From Cephalotus follicularis (taxonomy: Eukaryota; Streptophyta; Magnoliopsida; Oxalidales; Cephalotaceae), in contig BDDD01000552.1 in the NCBI GenBank assembly GCA_001972305.1, positions 90,458-154,457 of the forward strand: a DNA stretch of 64,000 bases, given 5' to 3'. Both the position numbers and the translations under genes were made by a program. Positions 46,201-56,161 of this stretch are shown here, one piece after another (within the stretch, counting starts at the first letter, position 1; every line of letters begins with the position of its first letter). The notes under the pieces were generated by a model. That model was not told the origin of the DNA. It saw only the letters and a program-made list of their open reading frames with translations, and did not search any database.

Positions 46201-46362
46201 TATGCACAAATAATGATTTTCACAATAGTTTTCAGAAAGAAAATCTCCCTGTTAAATGAAATTATTGTTGTCCTTCTATATGAGGTTACTGTTTTGTTCT
46301 CGAAGAGAACCATTGTTATACTATTACTGTTTCCTCCAAAAGTGAGGCACTGTTAATGAACT
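40208..46362. repeat. 6,203-bp tandem duplication, second copy
   Basis: Begins abruptly at GGAAGGCACGAAATTG (equivalent to 34005) inside 3' LTR sequence of element A and runs to 46362. It contains the second copies of LTR F remainder (to 42109), E-family LTR remainder (to 44132), element A integrase C-terminus and polypurine tract, and the LTR start. The junction at 40207/40208 shares at most a few bases of homology. Downstream of 46362 the sequence continues as a normal but diverged 3' LTR. Confidence 0.92.
44138..44896 (+). pseudogene. Element A integrase C-terminus with chromodomain (copy 2)
   Basis: Same sequence as 37935-38693, including every frameshift and stop, with the open end at 44594-44896 encoding the identical 100-residue chromodomain-like tail. 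Shared defects mean the copy arose after the gene was already dead. It is preceded by the duplicated E-family LTR end (44132) and followed by the duplicated polypurine tract. Read with the flanking TCGAG, this copy belongs to the original 3' end of element A. Confidence 0.88.
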
Positions 46363-47206
46363 GTTAAAGTTTTCTAAAAGAAAAGTACTACTGTATTACA
46401 CACACACTCACATATATATATGTAATATTGCTATACGGATTGTATTGATTGTCTCTGCTAGTTTCTGTTAGTCGAGTGATAGGAGACATCAGTGGCTACG
46501 GAGGTGGTCCCAGGTGCCAGGAGTTGGCTAGAGCTTCCACATAAATTTATCTGCAATGCAGATCATGAATGTTAGCTGACCGCTAAATGCCAGCAGTATT
46601 TTTTGCATGTTCTATCATCTTTGGAGTGTAGGATGATAGTTAGGTGGTGCGTAGTTGGAGCTAGGAGTTAGCAACATGCGACACACAACCACTGTACTGA
46701 TTGATTGACCCTTGTGCGGTATTCTTCATAATTGAACTGATTGTAGCCACTTGGCATGATTGATTATATATATTGACATACTTATATATATACTATTTTC
46801 GAAATATAAAAACTGTCATGCATATTTGCATTTATATATTCATTCTCATGCATGATTCCTGCTTACCCGAGTGAGGACAAAGGCTAACCCTCTACAATTT
46901 CGGATTGACGGAGGTATTTGGGCAAGGGTTGCTGAAGCCATACTTGGAGGCTTCTGTTTTAATATTGTTAAAGTGAGTGAGTTTTGTAATAATGTCGTAC
47001 TCCGTTACGTTATAATTACATTTTGGATATGTAATTTGTAACTTGTGTTGTACTTGTAAGCACGTAGTATGGGCTGCGTGCGGATAATTTTAATAATCCG
47101 GTTATGGAATGCTTCCGCAAATGATTATTGAAGTTTGTTTTGTTGAATGGTAGATTATTAACTGATTACCATAATTATGTTTGTTATTGAAAAACGTGGT
47201 GTGACA
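44937..47206 (+). mobile_element. 3' LTR of element A
   Basis: Runs from TATAATAACC (mutated TG) to GTGGTGTGACA, followed by the TCGAG target duplication. 2,270 bp. The segment 44937-46362 is the duplicated block, and 46363-47206 is single-copy here, similar to 26680-27517 at roughly 90%. It contains the GGCTAACCCTCTACA block, the hairpin at 47060-47081 and TGCTTCCGCAA. Confidence 0.88.
47060..47081 (+). other. Conserved LTR hairpin (element A, 3' LTR)
   Basis: Stem GCACG/CGTGC, loop TAGTATGGGCTG, 125 nt before the LTR end, unchanged from the 5' LTR although the surrounding LTRs are about 10% diverged. Confidence 0.75.
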
Positions 47207-47211
47207 TCGAG

Positions 47212-47368
47212 TTCCAAACTCCCTTAACTTGCAACGGCTACAAGGACATTTTATCGTACTATTCCAGACAAAATCTTCGTCTGAAAATGCAAAATCTAAG
47301 AAAGTGAGCACACCCATGTTAAATTCCTTCATTAGTAACCCCTGGACAACCTGCCTATCCACAGACAT
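47212..47368 (-). pseudogene. CACTA TNP2 N-terminus (Transpos_assoc domain)
   Basis: ATG at 47368 (minus) opens MSVDRQVVQGLLMKEF, then a FLDFAFSDEDFVWNS stretch and the cysteine cluster IKCPCSRCKLREFGTR. This is the Transpos_assoc (PF13963) domain found at the N-terminus of CACTA TNP2 proteins. Coding stops being CACTA at 47207, where element A is inserted. The open frame that continues to 47102 is chance. The gene resumes at 24971 and then at 21363. Upstream lies about 1 kb of CACTA leader and terminal sequence, and no start further upstream was evident. Confidence 0.85.
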
Positions 47369-47998
47369 TTTTACTACAAGTAGGTTAGAAGATTGTTAGA
47401 TTCAAGTATACTTTTCGCAAAATGCATTAACTGAAGTGTATCTTGCCATCTAACTCTAAAAGGCATGGCCCTATCACATTCCCGACTACGTACCTCCACT
47501 AATATCGTGATCTTGCGTGCATAGTTCACTGCGAGAAAATTTTGACAGCATATCCCCACGGTTCCTCAAACACACGAATTAAACTAAATTGATCGATTTA
47601 ATTATTCATCCAAGGAACATGTTTAAGGAGTGTAGGCAAAAATTTCTTGAAGAAAACTATGTATACAAATTAACGATATATCCTACAGTGGACGTATGTA
47701 TGCGAGAACTGTCCGAACTGGACAATTCATGATTCACTCCTATTGTACGAATCATGAACGAAAATCTAAGGTTTCTCTCAATTTTGTATTTAACTGAATT
47801 CTATAATAAATTCCAACCATAAGCCAATGCAAACTTAGATTTTGAGTGGGATTGAATCTAATGGATTCGGATCCTTGGATTGGGCTCCAAATCAATTGAA
47901 CACGGATACTATGTGCATTATTAATATAAAGTATACAAATATATAAATTTTATATATAGATTTATATATAAATTATATACTAATAAAAAATTATAGTA

Positions 47999-48030
<32 letters not shown>

Positions 48031-48447
48031 ATACATACATACTTATACTATAAAATCAAAAAAAAAATCGGTGACAATACCTGGAATCCAAGCTTCGAGG
48101 TTGGATGGAGGAGAGGAAAGAGAGCAGTGGTGGTGAGACTGGATTGGCGGTGAGAGAGAGAGAGAGAGAGCAAGGAGAGAGATAGCGGCGGGAGGAAGAA
48201 GAGAGAGTGTGAAAAATATAGAGGAAGAAAAAAAAGGAAAGTGTCGAGTATAGGTATAGGGTGCTGCGAGGGCATGGCGAGGCAATAAGTGCCCTCACTG
48301 TGTGTTTTAAAATGGCGAGGGTACAAGTACCCTCACCATGCTGGTTTAATAAAAAATAAAAAAAACTGCTCAATGGTGGGGGGATTCAACTACCCTCACC
48401 ATGCCCTTGCCATATGCCCTCGTCGTTGCCCTGTGTTTTTTGTAGTA
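47369..48447 (-). other. CACTA 5' non-coding region and right terminus
   Basis: No gene is visible. An AT microsatellite with TACA units lies at 48002-48045 and a GA-rich stretch at 48110-48240. Between 48260 and 48430 there are about eight GCGAGGGCA/TGCCCTCGC-like subterminal repeats, including the near-perfect hairpin GAGGGTAC-AA-GTACCCTC (48317-48334). The terminus reads TACTACAAAAAACAC on the minus strand and ends near 48447. Confidence 0.75.
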
Positions 48448-50134
48448 TTTCATTCCCTGTGTTTGACCCCTTAATGCACAATTCGTGTACTTGCGGTATA
48501 AATTTAATTCTCAAAAAAGTTTTTGCTAGCTTAATGACCCACCAAATACATCTCTCATATGCACCTCAAGGGCCGGCCATCATTTGGAAATACTGGGCCA
48601 AAATTTCTCCTTAATGTTAGACAAACACATAATAGGAAAAAGGTCAACAAAAGTGGGCTACACATTTGGGCTATATGAAGCGCAATTGGGACAACCTGTC
48701 ATAGGGAATTTTAAGGCCCAATTTTTGCCCAATAAAGATATTAAGATCCATGCCCAAACCGTTCTCTAATGGCCCATAAGCTCTCTCCACCAATAAATGC
48801 CCAAATGCACTTATTAGTTCACACAAACAACCCTTCGCATGGAACATTCAATTGTGGTGATGCTTGAACTCTCTTCTAAAGAAGCGACGTATGTTCAGAA
48901 AATAAAATGTTATCTAGCAAAGTAAAATCTCTCTTAGATGCTAACCTCTCACTAAATGACATGTGTGTTACACACACGTCAACCTGTTCCAAAATCCGGG
49001 GGGACCTAAAAGCCTAGTTGATTTCCGGTACAATGATAAATTTCACAGAACATCCCAATTTCTGGTACAACCATCCTAATAGTCCTTGAATTTCAAAATA
49101 GCCTCAGTATGATATCCATCCGTCCCCCAGATCTGTGGACCGAAGTTCCACGTCTATCATTCTTTAGCCGGTTATCGAGTGCTTTATCACTATCATAGGT
49201 TTATGTGTCATGTATCCATCATTATGATTCCCTTCGACCACGACCAAGGGTTTGGATTAATGTCAACCCTAGGTAAAGCCGCGATAATTATAATTTTATG
49301 AACGCGCTGAGACTATCGGAAGACATCCCAGGAAACCACTCGTTTCCAATCTCCCAAGTGCCTGGCCAAGACTTTAAGTCTACAATGATCACAGATGTTA
49401 TAGAGCCTATAACCCTTAACACGGGTGTGATGATCCAATCTTGCTCACTCGCCCATACATGTCGATGCAGCTCCCACAAGGCCCAAAGATAACCCTTTTG
49501 CCAGCACATGGCTAGTGCTGGGGAAGGCAAAAATCAAAGCCAAGCGTTTACTACACAATGCATGCCAGCCGCTCAGGTCTAAGGAAACAACACATATCAC
49601 GTATGATCTACTAGCCACCTTTGACTATAAACTACTGAGACAATAGGAATCCTATTGACAAAGGTGTTGACTCTCTAAATAGGGTTCCTATGGTGGGTCG
49701 GTTCAGTGTCATGCCTCCAACATGCACCCCGTAATAGCTTTAGGGTAAACCCAAATGGCAATGAGATAATCCAACCTCCATTACCCGTGGAGCAATCATA
49801 ACACGGTAAGTCTTTACTGTTCATCAATTGCCGTAAGAAAGTGAACCTATGACTTGGATCGTTTTATCAGAAGGGAATAAGGATCTCATTCTTGTAAGCT
49901 CTCAGGTGCGAGATCCAACCCCTCGAATGATAGGGTGCTATATGTGTATTCAGTTAACACGGTGATTAACTGATCCATAGTGACGATTTGGGATAATACA
50001 TATAGCAAATGCCAATGTTATTGAATATGCATAATAAAACATGAATCGAACTAAGAATGTATGGATAAAGAGTGTATCATATGTAAATACATATGGATGC
50101 AGCCACCGCGTGGCTTTTAGGAAAACCTCTATCT
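48448..50134. other. Unclassified LTR-like or intergenic sequence
   Basis: No coding region is supported. The text has the look of a retrotransposon LTR, possibly minus-strand copia: non-coding, no long frame and blocks such as CATATGTAAATACATATGGA near 50080. I could not find both termini or a target duplication. Two GGCCGGCC-containing or 'gggcc' rich segments at 48570 and 48700 resemble leader sequence. It would need a repeat-library comparison to name it. Confidence 0.35.
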
Positions 50135-50600
50135 AACAACAGCCTGTGTGGATGGTCTAACAAGATGTATTGCCTGTGTGGCTGGTCTGACGGGATGTAT
50201 AGCCTGTTTGGCTAGTAAGAGAAGATGTAGCCTGTGCGGGTGGTTAGAGGAGACGCAACCTATGTGGCCAGTCAGGGGAGCTACAGCCTGTGTGGCTGGT
50301 TAGATGAGATGCAACATATGTGGCTAGTTAAAGGATATACAACCTGTGTGGCTAGTCTAATGTGATATCCAACCTATGTGGCTAGTGTGATGAGATACAG
50401 AGTCTGTGTGGCTAATGTTATGCGATATATAGCCTGTGTGGTTGGTCATAGGAGATACATCCTGTGCAGCTAGACAGATGAGATACAGCCTGTGTGGCTA
50501 GTCAGAGGAGATATAGGCTATGCAGTTAGTCAGAGGAGATACAGTTTGGGTGGCTAGTCAGAGCTGATATGCAGCCTGTATGGCTGATCTGCATTGATGC
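50135..50600. repeat. Minisatellite, ~16 units of 27-30 bp
   Basis: Consensus unit GCCTGTGTGGCTAGTCAG followed by AGGAGATACA. Units begin near 50141, 50171, 50201, 50229, 50258, 50285 and so on to about 50574. Unit divergence is 10-30%, and unit lengths vary by 1-3 bp. It is not coding in any consistent phase. Confidence 0.85.
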
Positions 50601-51064
50601 ATGAGGACATTGATATGACGAGGATGATATGAGACATGATGAGCATTTCTAGATAATATTGGGCACATTCTTTGATCACCTCCGCAAACTCTAATGTTAT
50701 TATGTGCTTTGGTTTTATCGTGGATTTTATTGATGATGTGAAGCTCTTATCTGTGTATGGAGTTTATTTAGTGGATTCTGGCATGGAAGCAATAGAAAAT
50801 GATTTGTCCCCGCTCACTTTGTCATCTGGACCACTTGTCTCTTCTCTATACTTTGGTAGAGATAGAAGATGGCAAGCTACTTGTTCCACCAGCCTTGAAA
50901 CAGTTGAGTTTACAGAGGCAGACCACGGACATGGACATCATTCCCTGGCAATTCAAGCCAGTTTCACATGCACACATTGGGTACGTGGGATTTCGATTTT
51001 GAATTGTCAATATATTTTGAACAGACATGTCATATATGGCTAAAAATACTCATGTCATCAATGT
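50601..51064 (+). other. Unrecognised stretch with a 123-codon open frame
   Basis: An ATG-started frame at 50672-51043 and a second one at 50799-51002 in another phase overlap. I do not recognise either product. The second reads LVEIEDGKLLVPPALKQLSL and IPWQFKPVSHAHIGYVGF, which looks protein-like, but no family could be named. It may be a decayed transposon or gene fragment. Confidence that it is coding today is low. Confidence 0.25.
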
Positions 51065-51240
51065 AAAAGGGCTTTACACTAGTGAAACCTCAAGAGTGCT
51101 TGAGGAAGTGGACGTAGGCCAGTTGGGCCGAACCACTAGAAATCTCTGCCTCATTTTCTAACTTTTTCTCACTCTTCTTTATCATCCATGTGATGAATTT
51201 GGATGTGATGAAGTGATTCCTCCCTCGGGAGTGTGAAAAT
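51065..51240 (+). repeat. Sirevirus LTR fragment
   Basis: The sequence GGAAGTGGACGTAGGCC, then GGGCCGAACCACTAGAAATC and a TTTCTAACTTTTTCTCACTC tail parallels 7880-7970 of the Sirevirus LTR (AAAAGTGGACGTAGGCAAG, AGCCGAACCACTC). Only this U5-like part is present, in the plus orientation. Confidence 0.6.
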
Positions 51241-52289
51241 ATAAATTATGGTTTAAACTACAAGTTTAGCAACGGTTCTGCTATGCAGAGCTTGAACAAT
51301 TAAAGGTAGAGCTCCAAATGCCGGAGCAGACCTTGGAGGTACAGGTTAGATGACGAGATCAGAACTCAAGGGTCGAAGTCAGACCTCGACGCGTAAAGGT
51401 AGACCTCAAGGGCAAAGGTAAGACATTGGAGTAAAGAAGCTAAGAAGAGTTTTGTGAGCTAAGGCAGACCTCGGCGCTTTGTGCCAGGTTCTCTGCAAAC
51501 ACATTGTTTACCATTACAATTTTAATGGAAGTCAAGGATGTGGATTAAGACAAGAAGAAATGAAATTAAGTTCAAATTTGCACTACTCATCAGGAGGAGT
51601 CACAGTGTTGTGGAACGGGTTGTGTCATATGACCCCAAGGGGTGGGTAGACGGTGGTTGTACTATCTCGGGGTGGAGAGGCAGAGTGGTACTCATACCTT
51701 ACGGACTATTTGTACCTATGGATAACTATGGATTGCTTTTATGGAGTGTCTGTAGATCTATGGTGTATGGATGGTAAATTCTATGATTAGAACTCGTTGA
51801 GTACGCGACCACTTAGGGGCGGTTGATATACCAACGTTGTCCATAATTGGCATTCATGCATTTCACATGCCATGCATATATCTATTCACTTCATTGCATA
51901 TAGTATTACCTACATGGCTGTGTTGTGCTAACCCATTCTCGAAATGGGCACAACATCTAGGAACGAGTATTGAGGATACATCAAAGTCATGAGATCAGAC
52001 CGGACCTCCAGGCCAGGGCTTCTAGTTACAGTTCCAATTGTTGATATCTACCTTGTATAAGACTGATTGTATAAGACTGTTGTGTAAGATGTATTTCAGT
52101 TGTATGGACCTGTCATCTTGTGGCAGTGCTTCAGACATATATTGACTATTTTGTTGCATGACCTTGGTTTTACTATACATGTATCTGAATGGTTTTCCGC
52201 TGTATGGATATTGATCAAAGTTTTTATTTATAGCATATTTTGGATATTGTGCTATGCATATGAATGGTTTATATGGATGATTTGCCACG
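51241..52289 (+). mobile_element. 5' LTR of element B, left part
   Basis: Non-coding LTR sequence that continues at 54954-54998 after the nested solo LTR. Joining the parts at CCACG gives a continuous 3' end: CCACGTGCCTTGCCGTGG, then GCGTGACA. It includes a TGCTAACCCATTCTCGAAAT block near 51930 that parallels the GGCTAACCCC block of the other LTRs. The 79-codon frame at 51538-51777 is not supported. Confidence 0.6.
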
Positions 52290-52436
52290 TGTCACACCTT
52301 GTTCCCAAAACATACATAACCCTTAGGTTGTGGCGATTAACACGTATTCAGCTCCTGCAAATTTATGATAAATTTAAAACCTTTCAACACATAATATCAT
52401 CGCGGAAGCATTTTTAACATAAGCTGAATGCAATAA

Positions 52437-52464
52437 GTAACATGCATCACATACTACATGTTAC
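52437..52464 (-). other. Conserved LTR hairpin (D3 copy)
   Basis: Stem GTAACATG/CATGTTAC (8 bp, perfect), loop TAGTATGTGATG on the minus strand, 147 nt before the LTR end. The loop has one change relative to D1/D2. The stem changes are compensated. Confidence 0.8.
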
Positions 52465-52936
52465 AACAATGTAAAATCATCATTGTTAATCGCCCTTGAA
52501 ACTAAGCATGATCTAAAATAATTAATAAACAATCCATTCTTAACAATTGTCCAAATACATAATCCGTTACACAAAATCCAAATAAAATTCTTAAATAAGT
52601 ACAACTTATACATTCTCTTTGAGGCACCATGCTTGTGCGATGTCCACCCAACTGCATCAATCTGAAATTGATAAGGTTAGCCGAATCCACTGCCTAAGTA
52701 GAGAAAATATAAGAACATTTTTGTGTCAATGATAATGAATGTCATGTAATGAATGCATTATGATGCAATACTATGCATATACAATACATATATGTATATG
52801 TATATCGATCAATAATTGAGCAACCATGCCAAGTGGCTACATCAACACAATCCATCAATCTTGTCACTAAGGACCAATCAATTCAATCCGAGTTTGATAA
52901 CTACTATCCAAAGGTTAGTAGTATCTCATATCGATG

Positions 52937-53069
52937 CTAACCAGCACGTAGGTGGAGGAAAGCTCGATTAACAATTAAGACTAACCGACAGTTAGGCGGA
53001 GGAAAGCTCAAACAAACAAATGAGGCTAACCGGCACATAGGCAGGGGGAAAGCTCATAGTGTGGTGTCC
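52937..53069. repeat. Three 44-bp tandem repeats in D3
   Basis: Units starting at 52937, 52981 and 53025 share CTAACCRGCAC/AGTTAGG and GGAGGAAAGCTC. They are absent at the same place in D1 and D2. Confidence 0.8.
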
Positions 53070-53534
53070 TTGCCATCTCCTGGCCCCCAAGGCACAACCT
53101 ACCATTAGCGTAAGTGACAACCTCTGTCACCGCACAAATACTGTAACAATCACAGTCAATCAGTGGATCAGAAATCAATCCATTTCAAGTAATTTATAAA
53201 TTATAAAACACTTGAAATGATACATTTATGCAAATGTATAACAATCCATTAAAACAGTACTCCAATCTTTGAAATAACTTTTCAATCCTTTTTCAAGTAG
53301 TTTATGTGTCATAAAATACTGGTCATAACATATTTCCTCAAAATATGTATCAATCCTTTGAAAACGTATTTCACTTTGAACATAATATTTTATGTAAATT
53401 AATGATAATAAATCAGGAATGCAACTTCCTAAAATGATAAAGCATTTTTAGGAACAATAACAATCCAATCAATAATTCGATCCAGTACATAATCCAATAC
53501 ATAGCAAATGCAATGAAGACATATGCTCAAATGC

Positions 53535-54810
53535 ATCTATAGTCATTTCGGGGTCAACGTACACAATCTTGGCGAAATCGTCCAAAAGAGTAGCTTAAGC
53601 ATTGACGTTTATCTTATAGGTGTCGAAGCTTATGTCCTCCAAGCTTCGGCGCTCAATTCCATGGCGTCAGTGCTTTAACCAGAAATCTAAGCGTCAACAA
53701 TTGTCTTTGGCGTCGACGCTTCAAGGTAAGGATCCTTAAGCGTCGGCGCTTATTACTTCGGCGTCGACGCTTTGAGGTAGGACCTCGGGCGTCAACGTCC
53801 ACATGTTCATCTATATGCATATTCAAAATAGGGCATTGACGTTTTCTATAAGCATCGACGTTTATCGTTAAACTAGTACGCATTGTTTCGCATAACATGT
53901 CAAGGCGTCGACGCTTCAATCGTAAGCGTCGACGGTTATACAACCCAGAACATCATCTTCTTCATTTCAACACAATACCAGTGAAATCCAATCTATCACA
54001 CATGCAATCCAGCTCAATATTCACTTAGAATACAACATGCATGGTAGGTTAACAACTACCAGCAACCATGACATCAATCCAACAGTCCACAGTCCATAAA
54101 CTCATGCATTTTGTCAATGAACAATCACTATTTTTGAACTCATATTTGCATGTATAAATCCCCTACCTTTGATTCCAAGTTAGGAATCGAAATTCAACCT
54201 CTTTAAGTCCACATAACAGTAGCTTTAAGCCTCCCTGGTCCGGTCTAACAGCTCCAATCTGAGTTCCCAAGCTTCTTTATTGGTTCAACAATGGAGAATT
54301 TCTCTCTCCTTTTTCTCTCTCTGGTTTTCTCTCTAACTCTTTCACTTATTTTCTCTGTTCTTTTCTCAGGTGAAGGGTGAAGGAAATGAGACGTATTTTA
54401 TGCGGGTTTCTTGTCTTTCTATAGCTACATGAATGGCCTTGTGCCTTTCTTTCTCTTTCCTCTTATATTCCTCACCTGCATGCATACACAACTGTCACAT
54501 TCTTCCTTCCCTTTTGGCTTTTGTAGGCCTGGAGACATGATAGCATGTCTAACACATTTCAATTTCAATGTTAAGGCACCTGAAAAGTGGCCTTCACATG
54601 CCCCCTTGCACGTTTCCCTGTCAGTGTTTAACATGTATGCTGTTCATAGTTAAGCGTCGCCGGTTATAACATGGGCATCGACGCTTAACTCAGTGCATAC
54701 ATTGGCGTCGATGCTCATCTCTGGCGTCAACGCTTTGAACACTTACATTAAGCGCGCATTTTTTTCATAGGCGTCCCTGCTTCGATTCAAGGCGTTGACA
54801 CTTTCGTCCA
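53535..54810. repeat. GCGTCGACGC arrays in D3
   Basis: About 15 units (AAGCGTCGACGCTT, GGCGTCGACGCTT and decayed GCATCGACGTT, GCGTCAACG) lie at 53590-53940, and about seven more at 54650-54810. The two clusters flank the likely promoter and leader part of the LTR. Confidence 0.8.
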
Positions 54811-55004
54811 ATTCCTCAACATTTAAATTTAATACAAGCTTTTAACATTCCTTTACTCCAAAATCAACATTATAAATCGGGAATCCATTATTTCATTACT
54901 TCATATTTCAATTACAATGAGAAATATAATGGATGGAAATTCTGGGCATTACACCACGTGCCTTGCCGTGGGGTTTTCCCATGGTTCACTGCGTGACAGC
55001 TTGT

Positions 55005-55017
55005 TGGTATCAGAGCC
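55005..55017 (+). promoter_or_regulatory. Primer-binding site, element B
   Basis: TGGTATCAGAGCC, six bases after the LTR end GTGACA, matches the 3' end of initiator tRNA-Met exactly. Confidence 0.9.
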
Positions 55018-55235
55018 ACTCTATGTTGACAATGCGAGGATAGGATCCTTGGCTATCGGAGTTAAGTGTTACGGATAAGATTGTTTGTGGTACAGTTATT
55101 TTGGAATTATGGTTAAGATAAGCATATATCTAAACATTTTCTCTTATATAAGGTAGATATGGAAGTCCGACATGGAGGAATTGCAGAAAAGCCAAAGGTG
55201 GACCGTCGGCTAGACACACCAGAGCTAACAGGGGT

Positions 55236-56034
55236 ATGGAAGAATCAGAGGAAAGTAATATGGTACCAGATACGGAATTTGTTGCATCTACTCAAGAAGA
55301 GCCAATGGACTTCTTAAGGAAGATGTATGCCACTACGGCCCAGATGAATGAACTTTTACAGTGCCAAGTGGCTGCATCAGATCGAGCCATAACTACTACA
55401 AAATTTGGACGTGCAGAAGCAACAGAGAGAGCAGTTGATCATTCTACACGCAGGGAGGATCCTTTAATTAGGTTCGTGAAGTTAAATCCCCCAGCTTTCA
55501 CTGGGGGATTCTGATGTTGTTGCCTCTGAGAGATGGTTAATGCAGATGGAGAAAATCTTTGGAATCTTGGAGTGTTCAGACTTACATAACATTATGTTGG
55601 CTACTTACATGCTCGAGGGTGAGGCAGAGCATTGGTGAAGGATGGTTGATTATTATTTGGAGGAATCAGAGATAGTGAGGTCTTGGGATTTGCTTGTTAC
55701 ATAGTTCAACGAGAAGTACTTTCCCGAGGCTGAGGTTGACAGAAAAGAGATCGAATTCCGTGGTCTAGTGTAAGGTTGCATGACCATGGCCTAGTATGAA
55801 GCCAAGTGTATTAAATTGGTAAGGATAGCTCCTCACATGATCAGCACAGAGTCAGGAAAAGCCAAGAAGTTCCTTAGTGGGCTGCAACCAGATATCAGAC
55901 AAAAGCTAGTGCCTTTACGGTTGAGATCATTCTTTGAGCTGGCTAGTAGAGCCGTAGAGCATGAGTCTGTGGTTGATGAATTGCGCAAGTTGAGGATTCA
56001 GGCCGGTATTAGAAGACCTGCTTCTTCAGATTGA
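55236..56034 (+). pseudogene. Element B gag (Retrotrans_gag)
   Basis: Gag capsid-like protein. ATG at 55236 opens an acidic N-terminus, with FLRKMYATTAQMNELLQCQV and LNPPAFTGG, the usual lead into the Retrotrans_gag domain. A frameshift at about 55510 follows. In the next phase the text reads ERWLMQMEKIFGILECSD, LEGEAEHW and FNEKYFPEAEVDRKEIEF, with three or more stops. From 55816 an open stretch gives RIAPHMISTESGKAKKFLSG, LQPDIRQKLVPLR and ELASRAVEHE, ending with a TGA at 56032-56034. The start could also lie at 55159 in another phase. Confidence 0.82.
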
Positions 56035-56161
56035 CAGTTAGGGAGGAGTTCTAGGAGCAGTAACAAGTCCCAAAGATCACAGAATAGTAGCCCGAGTCAA
56101 GGTGGTGCACCTCAGAGTATTGGCAGTGGACCTAGTTTTTTAGGGCACAGGGGACAGTCTC

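Larger units (their letters stand above)
24972..47206 (+). mobile_element. Ty3/gypsy element A (chromovirus, Tekay/Del-like), nested in CACTA
   Basis: The 5' LTR is 24972-27517 and the 3' LTR 44937-47206, with a perfect target duplication TCGAG (24967-24971 and 47207-47211). A tRNA-Met primer site lies at 27522 and gag, protease, RT, RNase H, integrase and a chromodomain-like end follow in the Tekay/Del order. Subtracting the insertion 31484-37929 and one copy of the 6,203-bp duplication leaves about 9.6 kb, a normal size for this group. The two LTRs differ by roughly 10% plus a ~300-bp deletion in the 3' LTR, so the insertion is old. All genes carry stops. Confidence 0.92.
12399..48447 (-). 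mobile_element. CACTA (En/Spm) DNA transposon, interrupted by three insertions
   Basis: Minus-strand coding for TNP2-type transposase with Transpos_assoc (47212-47368), Transposase_21, DUF4218 and DUF4216 regions, followed by a Transposase_24-like second gene, is the standard plant CACTA layout. The right end reads TACTACAAAAAACAC on the minus strand (a decayed CACTACAAAAAA). The left end is taken at CAGTGTAAATTTTTT, followed by GCGAGGGCA as at the right end. Both termini are flanked inside by repeats of GCGAGGGCA/TGCCCTCGC. Removing the nested elements 12536-15874, 21364-24919 and 24972-47206 with one target duplication each leaves about 6.9 kb. No 3-bp target duplication was recognised. Many stops and frameshifts make it non-autonomous now. 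Confidence 0.85.
52290..54953 (-). mobile_element. Solo LTR (D3) inserted in element B's LTR
   Basis: Plus-strand ends TGTCACACCTTG and CTGGGCATTACA, with a perfect 5-bp target duplication CCACG (52285-52289 and 54954-54958). 2,664 bp, no coding region. It carries the hairpin at 52437-52464, TGCTTCCGCGATG, a 44-bp triple repeat and GCGTCGACGC-type arrays. It is related to D1 and D2, but lacks the AGTCGACT-type array. Confidence 0.88.

Noticed and set aside
47102..47206. C-terminal extension of the CACTA N-terminal frame into 47102
   Set aside because: This part lies in element A's 3' LTR beyond the TCGAG duplication. The true continuation is at 24971.
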